This document shows, piece by piece, positions 7,482-15,224 of a DNA stretch of 29,691 bases; positions within the stretch are counted from its first letter, which is position 1; the number at the start of each line of letters is the position of its first letter. The notes under the pieces are model-generated. The model did not search any database. It was not told the DNA's origin and saw only the letters and a program-made list of their open reading frames with translations. Made by a program: the position numbers and the translations under genes. This stretch comes from Eubacteriales Family XIII. Incertae Sedis bacterium (GTDB lineage Bacteria > Bacillota > Clostridia > Peptostreptococcales > Anaerovoracaceae), in NCBI GenBank assembly GCA_031289235.1, contig JAITPU010000021.1:1-29691 (forward strand), written 5' to 3'.

Positions 7482-8831
7482 CTACCCCAGCTTCTTCGTG
7501 ATAAGCTCCGCCAGTTCCTCCGCCAGCGCGGTCAGTTTTTTCAGATCGTCGCCTTCCAGCATCACCCTGACCATAGGCTCCGTGCCTGAAGGGCGTATCA
7601 GAACCCTGCCTCCGCCGGCCATCTTTCCCTCCATTGCGCCGATGGCTTCATTTATCACGGGATTCTGCATATAGACTGTCCTGTTTTCATTTTTAACGCG
7701 GGCGTTGCACAGCACCTGCGGATAGATCGTTACCCGGTCCGCCAGTTCTGAAGGACGCCCGCCGTCGCTCAGGACAGCCTTTATGAGCATCAGCGCGGCG
7801 AGAACGCCGTCGCCCGTGGTGCTGTGGTTCAGAAAAATAATATGCCCCGACTGTTCGCCGCCGATCACTCCGCCCGTCCTCAGCATCCGCTCAAGCACAT
7901 AGCGGTCGCCCACCTCTGTACGCTCCAGACGGCAGCCGATGCCTTCCAGCGCAATCGTCAGCCCTATATTGCTCATTACCGTCGCGGTAATCAGGTTGTC
8001 CGCAAGCTTTCCCTGTTCTTTCAGCATACGTCCGCAGATGTACAGGATCTTGTCGCCGTCGATAAGCCTCCCCTTTTCGTCGGCCGCGATCAGCCTGTCC
8101 GCGTCCCCGTCAAAGGCAAGCCCCAGATCAGCGTTCTCGCGCAGCACGGCTCTTTGCAATTCCTCCGGATGGGTTGAGCCGCATCCGTCGTTTATGTTGA
8201 CGCCGTCGGGCGAATTTCCAAGCATTACCGTTTTCGCGCCGAGCTCCTGAAACACCTTTTCCGCCGTCTGATAAGCCGCGCCGTTGGCGCAGTCTATCAC
8301 TAACTTCATGCCGTCCAGCCGCACACCGGCCGCGGCTTTCAAGAAGTCCACATAAATCCGCGACGCGTCTTCGGCGCTTTTCAGGCTTCTGCCCATATCT
8401 TCCCCGACAATGCAGCCGTCGGTTCCGGAGCCGTCCAATATCACGCGCTCAATCTCATTTTCTATGCTGTCGTCAAGTTTAAAGCCCTCGCCGTTAAAAA
8501 ATTTAATGCCGTTATACTCAAAGGGGTTGTGGGAGGCGGAAATAACCACGCCCGCGTCCGTATTTAAACGCCTTACGAGATAGGCGACGGCCGGAGTGGG
8601 CAGAACCCCTGTTTTGATCACGTTTCCCCCCATGGAAAGAATGCCCGCGCTTAAAGCGTCCTCAAGCATATCGCCGGATATCCTCGTATCCCTGCCGATC
8701 AAAATAACCGGCTTTTTCCGGGAAGCGCCCAAGGCGCAAACGCCGGCGGCGCCCAGCTTATAAGCGAGTTCCGCGGTCAAATCCATGTTCGCGATTCCTC
8801 TGACGCCGTCCGTTCCGAAAAGTTTTTTCAT
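7482..8831 (-). CDS. glmM: Phosphoglucosamine mutase
   Basis: GlmM converts glucosamine-6-phosphate to glucosamine-1-phosphate, the step after GlmS. It has 449 residues, standard length. The phosphoserine is in ISASHNPFEYNG, at about Ser100. The Mg-binding loop is FDGDADRLIAADEKG, and the sugar-phosphate-binding tail motif RPSGTEPMVRVM lies close to the C-terminus. The ATG at 8829-8831 is preceded by AAGGAAG. It follows cdaR by 62 nt in the classical Firmicute order cdaA-cdaR-glmM, in which GlmM and CdaR are known to bind and modulate the diadenylate cyclase CdaA. The spacing suggests one transcript from the cdaA promoter. Confidence 0.97.
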   Translation of the reverse strand: MKKLFGTDGVRGIANMDLTAELAYKLGAAGVCALGASRKKPVILIGRDTRISGDMLEDALSAGILSMGGNVIKTGVLPTPAVAYLVRRLNTDAGVVISASHNPFEYNGIKFFNGEGFKLDDSIENEIERVILDGSGTDGCIVGEDMGRSLKSAEDASRIYVDFLKAAAGVRLDGMKLVIDCANGAAYQTAEKVFQELGAKTVMLGNSPDGVNINDGCGSTHPEELQRAVLRENADLGLAFDGDADRLIAADEKGRLIDGDKILYICGRMLKEQGKLADNLITATVMSNIGLTIALEGIGCRLERTEVGDRYVLERMLRTGGVIGGEQSGHIIFLNHSTTGDGVLAALMLIKAVLSDGGRPSELADRVTIYPQVLCNARVKNENRTVYMQNPVINEAIGAMEGKMAGGGRVLIRPSGTEPMVRVMLEGDDLKKLTALAEELAELITKKLG

Positions 8832-8870
8832 AAAACTTCCTTTTCAGCAAAAAACACCGCTGTTTATTTC

Positions 8871-8908
8871 ATTGCGGCTCCAATGTTTAATTGTCAGCGC
8901 AATAAATC
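8871..8908 (-). repeat. R1 repeat, degenerate copy h, straddling the cdaR stop codon
   Basis: Read on the minus strand it begins GATTTATTGCGCTGACAATT and continues with AAACATTGGAGCC. Arms ATTGCG (8871-8876) and CGCAAT (8898-8903) are complementary. The cdaR stop (TGA, 8894-8896) and the last four cdaR codons (DLLR) lie inside the element. The first 20 bases resemble the start of copies d and e. Confidence 0.6.
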
Positions 8909-10201
8909 CTTCAGCCTCAAACCGCCCCCTCGCGCGGAATCTGTTTCCACTCCGGAATCAGTGGGCGAAGAGCCCTCCGGAGCGGTTTCCGGAGCGATAT
9001 CCGCGTTAAAAAGCACATGAACCGTTTCCGGGGAGAACTCGACGCGGGTAAGTTTTTTTTCATAACGCGCCTGTACCGGAACATCGGCGGAAACCGCGGT
9101 GAGATCCACCTGCGAAAGATCTATGTAAAGCTTAATATCCTCCTGCGTGAAATCAGTGATGACGCTTTCCCTCCCGAAGATCGACGCGCTGACGCTTCCC
9201 GTGTTTATATAGGCTGTACGGCCCTCCGTGAGGCCCTCTATCCCTATCACGCTGGAAGCGTATTGGAAACTCTTCGCCGCGATCCCCTTGATGCCTATGG
9301 ATACCGCGGCCCCCTTGGAAGCGTCGGCGATCTCGGCCTCATCGAAAAAATTAAAGGTCAGCGGTATTTTGGAGGTAACGTTCACAGCGCTGATATCCAC
9401 CGGCGCGGCCGATATTGAGCTTATACCGTCAATCACGCTTTTTTCTCCGCGGATCGTCACCGTTACAGGCACATTTACGTAAGTAAGCTCATAATTCTCA
9501 GAGACATCCCCTGTGACCGGGGCTTCAAGCGGAACTTCCTTTGTGCTGCACAGCTTAGCCGTGACTTTAATTTCCGTCTGTGAGAGCTTCAGCGAATGCA
9601 CCGCCTCTCCTTTGCTGTTTACAGGAACCGCTTCGGCCGTAAATGTCTCGGACCGTTCAGTCAGCATATCCGATTCGATTTGAGCGCGCACATAAGCGAT
9701 ATCGTCCACGTCGCTCTTCGCGCCGGAAACATCGATCTCTTCAGGAATCATGGTGATAAAGCCCGGTTCGGTTCCCTCCGGAAATTCATCCGTAAATTCC
9801 ACACGGATCGGTTTATTCACCGTGACCAAGTTCTCGATCAGCACATTGACCTCCGCGGGGCGTTTTTCGATGACGCTGATCTTTTCCGGCGCCGTAACTT
9901 CTACACTAACGCTGTTTTCACCCTTCGTGAAACCCCGCAGGTTCGCTCTCGCCACGATACTGTCACGCGAAAGGTTCGCGAGATCAGAACGCTTCCCCTC
10001 CACGGAGACATCGACGGTAAGGGCAGTTTCGCCGGAAACGGCGAGCCCTTTCAGCGCCAATATATCCAAACTGGTGAACTGGACAGGCACGGCGCGAATC
10101 AGCTGGGTCGTCGGCGGGTTTTCGACAGTGATCACATACGCCCACAGAGTGAGCGACACGGCGACCGCTATGATTCTGTTCACAGTATTACTCTTCAGCA
10201 T
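8894..10201 (-). CDS. cdaR: YbbR-domain protein CdaR, regulator of diadenylate cyclase
   Basis: This is a membrane-anchored extracytoplasmic protein of YbbR repeats that, in Firmicutes, contacts CdaA and adjusts c-di-AMP output. It has 435 residues. Residues 8-24 (NRIIAVAVSLTLWAYVIT) form a single N-terminal transmembrane anchor. The rest is a series of beta-rich YbbR-like repeats (PVQFTSLDIL, VNKPIRVEFTDEFPEG, EVPLEAPVTGDVSENYELT, IPLTFNFFDEAEI, ADVPVQARYEKKLTRVEFSPETV). The C-terminal 40 residues look disordered. The ATG at 10199-10201 overlaps the cdaA stop by 14 nt, indicating translational coupling. Its 3' end runs into an R1 repeat copy. Family and role are well supported by order and architecture; exact repeat boundaries are approximate. 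Confidence 0.92.
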   Translation of the reverse strand: MLKSNTVNRIIAVAVSLTLWAYVITVENPPTTQLIRAVPVQFTSLDILALKGLAVSGETALTVDVSVEGKRSDLANLSRDSIVARANLRGFTKGENSVSVEVTAPEKISVIEKRPAEVNVLIENLVTVNKPIRVEFTDEFPEGTEPGFITMIPEEIDVSGAKSDVDDIAYVRAQIESDMLTERSETFTAEAVPVNSKGEAVHSLKLSQTEIKVTAKLCSTKEVPLEAPVTGDVSENYELTYVNVPVTVTIRGEKSVIDGISSISAAPVDISAVNVTSKIPLTFNFFDEAEIADASKGAAVSIGIKGIAAKSFQYASSVIGIEGLTEGRTAYINTGSVSASIFGRESVITDFTQEDIKLYIDLSQVDLTAVSADVPVQARYEKKLTRVEFSPETVHVLFNADIAPETAPEGSSPTDSGVETDSARGGGLRLKDLLR

Positions 10202-11030
10202 CGTTTTTCCTTTTGAAGAGGTTCCATAAACGCAAAGGCGGAGCTTCTTCCGTTTCTTTGAGGAAGACGCCGAGCAGTTTCTTTTCTACCGTCCTGATGT
10301 CCAGAAATCTCGCAAGTCTGCCGTCCACGGCCATGGATATTATCCCTGTTTCCTCCGATACGATGATGGCTACCGCGTCCGAACGCTCTGTGATCCCGAT
10401 CCCGGCCCTGTGGCGCGTGCCAAGGTCGGAGGAAAGCTCCTTGTCCTCGGTAAGCGGGAGCACGCAGCCCGCCGCCAATATCTTGTCGCCCCTTATGACG
10501 GCCGCTCCGTCGTGCAAAGGCGCCCCCTCGTAAAACACGTTTTCCAAAAACTCCGACGAGATGTCGCTGTTGACCGTGACGCCCGTTTCCGCCACATCTG
10601 ACAGGCTGATCTCCTGTTCGACTATGATCAGCGCGCCCGTCTTCGTCCCCGAAAAATAATCCACGGCTTTGACTACGGAAAAGACTACGGACTTGGCTTT
10701 CTCCTTATCCATATTTCCGAACTGCGGCTTAATAAACTTGCTCCGGCCTATGTATTCCAGCCCTCTTCTGAGTTCCGGCTGAAATACGATCACGAGAGCG
10801 ATGACGCCGAACTGCATGGCGCCGATGAGGATCCAGTTAAGCGTATAGAGATTAAGTATCCCCGAAAAAAATGTGGCCAGCAACAAAAGCAGCAGCCCTT
10901 TCAAGAGCTGCTCCGCCCGGGTTTCCCGGATAAACCCCAAAACCTTGTATATAACGAAAGCGACGATCAGCACATCTATCACATCTCTGACGCCGACGTT
11001 CGCTGCGATCGTCTGAAAAAACCCTGACAT
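10188..11030 (-). CDS. cdaA: Diadenylate cyclase CdaA (TIGR00159 family)
   Basis: CdaA makes cyclic di-AMP from two ATP, the essential second messenger for potassium and wall homeostasis in Firmicutes. With the ATG at 11028-11030 it has 280 residues. Three transmembrane segments occupy about residues 16-35, 43-60 and 66-84. The DAC domain has the catalytic DGA at about 174-176 (PLHDGAAVI) and RHR at about 206-208 (GTRHRAGIG). I prefer this ATG, with GGGGGA five bases upstream, over an in-frame TTG at 11042. The gene heads the cdaA-cdaR-glmM operon. A promoter with a 17-nt spacer lies at 11066-11094. Confidence 0.96.
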   Translation of the reverse strand: MSGFFQTIAANVGVRDVIDVLIVAFVIYKVLGFIRETRAEQLLKGLLLLLLATFFSGILNLYTLNWILIGAMQFGVIALVIVFQPELRRGLEYIGRSKFIKPQFGNMDKEKAKSVVFSVVKAVDYFSGTKTGALIIVEQEISLSDVAETGVTVNSDISSEFLENVFYEGAPLHDGAAVIRGDKILAAGCVLPLTEDKELSSDLGTRHRAGIGITERSDAVAIIVSEETGIISMAVDGRLARFLDIRTVEKKLLGVFLKETEEAPPLRLWNLFKRKNDAEE

Positions 11031-11065
11031 TCCGTCCCCCAAAAGCCAATTTGTTTATAAAGACT

Positions 11066-11094
11066 ATTCTACAAAAAAACAAGCCGCATTACAA
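11066..11094 (-). promoter_or_regulatory. Probable promoter of the cdaA-cdaR-glmM operon
   Basis: On the minus strand, -35 TTGTAA (11089-11094), a 17-nt spacer and -10 TAGAAT (11066-11071), followed by a leader of about 30 nt to the cdaA ATG. The surrounding 100 bases are AT-rich, unlike the rest of the window. The remainder of the hpf-cdaA gap (11095-11278) holds a GGATGC/GCATCC hairpin at 11207-11222 but no T-run terminator that I could find. Confidence 0.6.
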
Positions 11095-11278
11095 TAGCTT
11101 TTGACGGTAAAATTATATTGTTCGTTATTATTCAAAGGTCTAAGCAAAACTATTCGAATACCGGCAGGCAAAACTTTGAACTGTAAAGGCAGGCGTCGAT
11201 AGGGCCGGATGCGAGGGCATCCGTTCCGTTGCGCACCAAGCGCGCGGCGGCCATTTCACGGCGCGAAAGTTATCTTTT

Positions 11279-11812
11279 TCAGTATTCTGTCTCCAGCAAA
11301 CCGTAATTCCCGTCATTTCGCTTATAAACGACGCCGACGCCGTCGCTTTCCATATCGAGAAAGACAAAAAAATTATGCTCCAAAAGTTCCATCTGCAAAA
11401 TAGCCTCGTCCACGGACATGGGAAGCAGATCGAATTTTTTCCGTTTCACGATTTTCATCTCTTCCGCTTCCTCGCTTTGCGGAAGATCCGGAATATCAAG
11501 AAACATGATCGCCTTGCCGTCGTTATGTGTCCGCCGCAGTTTGGTCTTGAATCTCGACATCTGAGATGAAAGTTTATCGACTACGCGGTCCACTTCGTTG
11601 TAAGCGCCGTTCGTGGTGTCTTCGGCCCGGAAAATCGTCCCTCTGGCGTTGATCGTCGCTTCGATTTTCTGCCTGCCCCTCTCCGCCACCAGCGTCACGT
11701 TCGCCACAATGTCGTCCGAAAAGTATTTCCCGAGTTTCTGAAACTTAGCTTCGATGACTCCCTTCAAATGATCGCTCGCGTTAAAATTTTTACCTGTGAT
11801 GATCACTTTCAT
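11279..11812 (-). CDS. hpf: Ribosome hibernation promoting factor, long form
   Basis: Long-form HPF dimerises 70S ribosomes into inactive 100S particles in slow growth. It has 177 residues. The N-terminal S30AE/RaiA domain begins MKVIITGKNFNASDHLKG and contains VTLVAERGRQKIEATINARG. The C-terminal dimerisation domain reads KRKKFDLLPMSVDEAILQ then FFVFLDMESDGVGVVYKRNDGNYGLLE. The frame is open 31 codons further upstream, but the ATG at 11810-11812 has GAGAGG at proper spacing and starts at the conserved N-terminus, so the longer form is rejected. comF lies upstream, with a structured gap between them proposed to be raiA RNA. Both are in the same direction as recD2 and yhaM. Confidence 0.95.
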   Translation of the reverse strand: MKVIITGKNFNASDHLKGVIEAKFQKLGKYFSDDIVANVTLVAERGRQKIEATINARGTIFRAEDTTNGAYNEVDRVVDKLSSQMSRFKTKLRRTHNDGKAIMFLDIPDLPQSEEAEEMKIVKRKKFDLLPMSVDEAILQMELLEHNFFVFLDMESDGVGVVYKRNDGNYGLLETEY

Positions 11813-11875
11813 AAAGCGTACCTCTCTCTTTTTTTTAAATTCGCGCGGCGGTCTTTGCAGAAACAGATTTCGGAA

Positions 11876-12010
11876 CCGGCCGGCTGACCTGACCTTTGAC
11901 CCCACACTCGCCTGTCGGCTTTCGCCGGAGGACTTACATCTAAACTACGCCATGATCACTGCCGCTCCGCGGTCCAGCTTACGTGGGTCCCTTCGCCCGT
12001 AGCCGGCATG
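11876..12010 (-). ncRNA. Structured RNA between comF and hpf, candidate raiA RNA
   Basis: On the minus strand a long-range helix GCCGGCT (12007-12001) with AGCCGGC (11885-11879) encloses about 115 nt. Inside are a CGGC-GAAA-GCCG tetraloop hairpin (near 11921-11910) and the segment GTGGGGTCAAAGGTCAGGTC. There is no coding frame worth keeping. raiA-motif RNAs are established as large structured RNAs upstream of raiA/hpf genes in Firmicutes and Actinobacteria, often near comF, which is exactly this arrangement. Assignment rests on location plus visible structure; I could not run the covariance model. An alternative is an unnamed hpf leader. Confidence 0.6.
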
Positions 12011-12015
12011 GACTT

Positions 12016-12831
12016 TCAGCCACAGACCCGGCCGGTTCCGAAATTCGCTTCTGTCCGGTCAGCCCCGGCGGCGAATACCAGCACGCACACCGATTCCGCG
12101 CCGCATTTTTTAAGCGCGTCCGCGCACGCGTCCGCCGTGCTTCCCGTGGTGAAAACATCGTCAATCAACAAGACCTGCCTTTCACGAACAAATATTCGCA
12201 TATCTTCCGCGACCGCAAACGCGCCTTCCACATTTGAGCGCCGCGCTTCCGCTCCCAGCTTGCTCATGGGCGCCGTATCCCTTGTCCGGACGAGAAGGTT
12301 TTTCCTGCATTCTATCCCTGTTTTCCGCGACAGGCTCTCAGCCATGACCGCCGCCTGATTGAAACCTCGCTTCCGTTCCTTCTTTCGGAACATGGGCACG
12401 GGAACAAGCAGATCCGCGCCTATGTCCTCGCCCTGAATCCTGTCGCGCATTATCTCCGCCAGCTTCGCGCCGTAATACGCCCTGTCCTTATATTTAAAAT
12501 TATGCACGATCTGTTTTTCTCTCTCACCGTATCCGGCGCAGCTGAATCCCCTGTCAAAGATGTGTCCGCCCGGAGCGCCGCCGGAAACCGCCGCAACACC
12601 TCCGCCGCAGTCCGAACAAAGCGGCGATTCCGCGCTTTCAGCCAAAACCTTCCCGCACTTCGCGCAGGTTTTCCCGTTCGCCCAGCCTATCTCGCGCACA
12701 CAGACGTCGCACAAGGCGTAAGGCCTTGAATCGTCGATGAGATTCCCGCAGGCGAGACAATATATGCTTGAGGGATACAGCAGCTCCAGCAGCGCGCCGG
12801 CCGCGGATCTCGCGCTCCATTTGTTTTTCAT
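12016..12831 (-). CDS. comF: ComF family protein (double zinc ribbon plus phosphoribosyltransferase domain)
   Basis: ComF proteins are linked to DNA uptake and possibly nucleotide or ssDNA handling at the cytoplasmic face of the competence machinery; the biochemical reaction is not settled. It has 271 residues. Four CxxC pairs (C25/C28, C41/C44, C56/C59, C72/C75) form the N-terminal zinc ribbons. The C-terminal type I PRTase domain carries VPVPMFRKKERKRGFNQA and the PRPP-binding loop LLIDDVFTTGSTADACA at about residues 221-237. The ATG at 12829-12831 has GAGGAG upstream. It follows recD2 by 72 nt and precedes the candidate raiA RNA and hpf. No other competence gene is visible, so a competence role in this organism is only inferred. 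Confidence 0.93.
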   Translation of the reverse strand: MKNKWSARSAAGALLELLYPSSIYCLACGNLIDDSRPYALCDVCVREIGWANGKTCAKCGKVLAESAESPLCSDCGGGVAAVSGGAPGGHIFDRGFSCAGYGEREKQIVHNFKYKDRAYYGAKLAEIMRDRIQGEDIGADLLVPVPMFRKKERKRGFNQAAVMAESLSRKTGIECRKNLLVRTRDTAPMSKLGAEARRSNVEGAFAVAEDMRIFVRERQVLLIDDVFTTGSTADACADALKKCGAESVCVLVFAAGADRTEANFGTGRVCG

Positions 12832-12885
12832 ACGCCTTTCTCCTCAGGCGCGGCGAGACGGATCTCCGCTCTCGTGCATCTCCGG

Positions 12886-12926
12886 GATTTATCGCTCCGC
12901 CAATCAGACATCGCGCGGCGCGGCGG
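12886..12926 (+). repeat. R1 repeat, degenerate copy d, straddling the recD2 stop codon
   Basis: It starts GATTTATCGCTCCGCCAATC, matching copy e (19566 onward) at 19 of 20 bases, and continues CAGACATCG in place of TAAACATTG. CCGCC (12897-12901) and GGCGG (12922-12926) form the stem. The recD2 TGA (12904-12906) and its last codons (about TAAPRDV) are inside the element, so this copy contributes to the protein's C-terminus. Confidence 0.6.
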
Positions 12927-15156
12927 TCTTTTCCACGCCGCTTCCGGCCGGAAGCAGAAAAGCCTTCAAGCGCGCGCAAAGGCCGGAATACCGCTCTTTC
13001 GTCCGGTTATTGTCAACCATATCGTTCAGCGTCCGCTCCATGCCCACGAGCACCACCGCGCGCTTTCCCCGGGTTACCGCGGTGTAGAGCAGGTTCCTCG
13101 TCGCCAGCGCGGAGGGTAAACGGAAGACAGGCATGACGACCACAGGGAATTCGTTTCCCTGGCTTTTATGCACGGTAATCGCGTAGGCAAGCTCCAACTC
13201 TTCCGCCTGCGAGAAATCGTATTCCACAAATTTAGCGTCTTCATAGACTACGGTGATCCGCCCCTCTTCATGATCGAAAGCCCGCACATATCCGACGTCC
13301 CCGTTGAAAACGCCCTCCCCTTCGGAAAAATCGTCCCGCCGCTTCCACTTCAGCCCGTAATTATTCCTGACCTGCATGACCCTGTCGCCTTCGCGCAGAA
13401 GTTTTTCCCCAAAAGCCTTTTCTTTCATTCCCGGCTTCTTGGGGTTGAGCGCCGCCTGCAGCTCCCTGTTCAGGTTTGCGCATCCCAGCGGCCCTTTGCG
13501 CGTCGGGCTCAGCACCTGTATGTCCCTGACGGCGTCGCAGTCCGCGTAATACTCGGGAAGCCTGTGCGCGCGCAGATCCAGCAGCGCTTCCAAAACAGTC
13601 CTTTCGCCGTTTCGCCGGACGAGGAAGAAATCGCCGCCTTTCTCGTTGCAGGAGGGATATTCCCCGCGGTTGATGCGGTGGGCGTTCACAATTATGAGGC
13701 TTTCCTTCGCCTGGCGGAAAATTTCCGTAAGTTTTACGGACGGTATCAGTTCGCTGTCTAACATGTCCCGCAGCGCGTTGCCCGCGCCTACAGGCGGCAG
13801 CTGGTCCGCGTCGCCGACCACGATGAGCCGCGCGCCCGGCGGTATCGCGCTGAGCAGGCTTTCCATAAGCAGGATGTCGATCATCGAGGCCTCGTCCACG
13901 ATGACTGCGTCAAAACTCAGCGGATCCTCGCGGGTTTTGCCGAACCGCATGGCGTCGCCGTCCTCGGAATAGTAGTATTCCAAAAGCCTGTGTATCGTCG
14001 AAGCGTTATGACCCGTGGTTTCCGAAACGCGCTTCGCGGCCCTGCCCGTGGGCGCCGCCACAGCCGTCTTCACGCCGCTGTGGTCAAAAATGCGGAGTAT
14101 GGAATTGATGATAGTGGTTTTGCCTGTGCCGGGGCCGCCCGTTATCACGAACACCCCGTTGGACAGAGACTGTTTCACGGCGTATTTCTGGTTCTCCGAA
14201 AGTTTTACGCCCGTTTCCCGCTCAGTGACGGCGATGAGGCTGTCCGCGTCCGCGTCGATGAGTTTCGGCTCCGTCCGCCCGATGCGAAGCAGATCTTCGC
14301 ATACGCTCTTCTCCGCGCGGAAATATGGTTCCAGATAGACAACGGGACGGCTTTCTAACGTCTCCTTGTGTATCTCACCCTCGGAATCCATCGCTATCAG
14401 ATTATCTTCCACTTCATCGCCGGAAATATCCAAGAGTTCCGCGGCCTGTTCAAGCAGAAGCGCCATGGGAGAGTAAGCGCTGCCTTCATTTACGTGATGG
14501 CCGAGCATGTAACGGATCCCGCTCCTGACGCGGTGCGCGTTGTTCATGTCGACGCCCAGATTCATGGCTATCCGGTCGGCGGCCGGAAAGCCGATTCCGG
14601 ACACGTCGCTTACCAGCTGATACGGATTTTCCTTCACGGCGTCTACAGCCGCCGCGCCTAAGCTTTTATAGAGGGCCATGGCCGTCCGCACGGAAATCCC
14701 CAGTCTTTGAAAATACAGCGAGACTTCCGCGAACTCGTTTCTCTCTTTCCACGACTCATGAATCCGCTCCGCTTTCTTGGACCCCACGCCGGCGATTTCC
14801 GTGAGGCGTTTCGGATCATTGCCGATGATTTCAATCGCGTCCGTCCCGAATTTCGCCACTATAAGCCGCGCCGTCTTCTTTCCGACCCCGCGCAGCGCGC
14901 CTGACGCCAGAAAACGCCTGATATCTTCCGCGGTATCCGGCATTTCCTCGCTGTACTCAGTGAACACGAACTGCCGGCCGTATTTCGGATGCTCCTTCCA
15001 CTCGCCGCGCAGTGTGAGCCGCCGGCCCGCAGCCATATCCGGCAGGCAGCCGGCCGCCGTCATTATATCTTCGCCGCTTTCAACTACCGCGACGGTATAG
15101 CCGTTCTCTCTGTTTTGAAAGACGATCTCCGTGATCGTCCCGGTTTGTTCCTCCAT
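12904..15156 (-). CDS. recD2: RecD2-type ATP-dependent DNA helicase
   Basis: This is a superfamily 1B 5'-3' helicase of the RecD2/YrrC type, found in bacteria such as Firmicutes without a RecBC complex, with roles in replication-fork and mismatch repair. It has 750 residues. The N-terminal OB-like region (TGTITEIVFQNRENGYTVAV) and helix-hairpin-helix repeats (GVGKKTARLIVAKFG, IAGVGSKKAERIHES) mark it as RecD2 rather than classical RecD. Motif I is GGPGTGKTT at about residue 339, motif II is VDEASMID at about 417, motif III is VVGDADQLPPVGAG at about 442, and motif V/VI is TVHKSQGNEFPVVVMPV at about 660. The ATG at 15154-15156 has AAGGAA upstream. It lies 68 nt after yhaM and is likely on the same transcript. 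The extreme C-terminus overlaps an R1 repeat. Confidence 0.95.
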   Translation of the reverse strand: MEEQTGTITEIVFQNRENGYTVAVVESGEDIMTAAGCLPDMAAGRRLTLRGEWKEHPKYGRQFVFTEYSEEMPDTAEDIRRFLASGALRGVGKKTARLIVAKFGTDAIEIIGNDPKRLTEIAGVGSKKAERIHESWKERNEFAEVSLYFQRLGISVRTAMALYKSLGAAAVDAVKENPYQLVSDVSGIGFPAADRIAMNLGVDMNNAHRVRSGIRYMLGHHVNEGSAYSPMALLLEQAAELLDISGDEVEDNLIAMDSEGEIHKETLESRPVVYLEPYFRAEKSVCEDLLRIGRTEPKLIDADADSLIAVTERETGVKLSENQKYAVKQSLSNGVFVITGGPGTGKTTIINSILRIFDHSGVKTAVAAPTGRAAKRVSETTGHNASTIHRLLEYYYSEDGDAMRFGKTREDPLSFDAVIVDEASMIDILLMESLLSAIPPGARLIVVGDADQLPPVGAGNALRDMLDSELIPSVKLTEIFRQAKESLIIVNAHRINRGEYPSCNEKGGDFFLVRRNGERTVLEALLDLRAHRLPEYYADCDAVRDIQVLSPTRKGPLGCANLNRELQAALNPKKPGMKEKAFGEKLLREGDRVMQVRNNYGLKWKRRDDFSEGEGVFNGDVGYVRAFDHEEGRITVVYEDAKFVEYDFSQAEELELAYAITVHKSQGNEFPVVVMPVFRLPSALATRNLLYTAVTRGKRAVVLVGMERTLNDMVDNNRTKERYSGLCARLKAFLLPAGSGVEKTAAPRDV

Positions 15157-15224
15157 GCCGCTTCCTTAACAGCCGCCTGTACGGACCCGTATCCCGCGCG
15201 CCCCGGAGCCTCTTCGCGCGGCCG

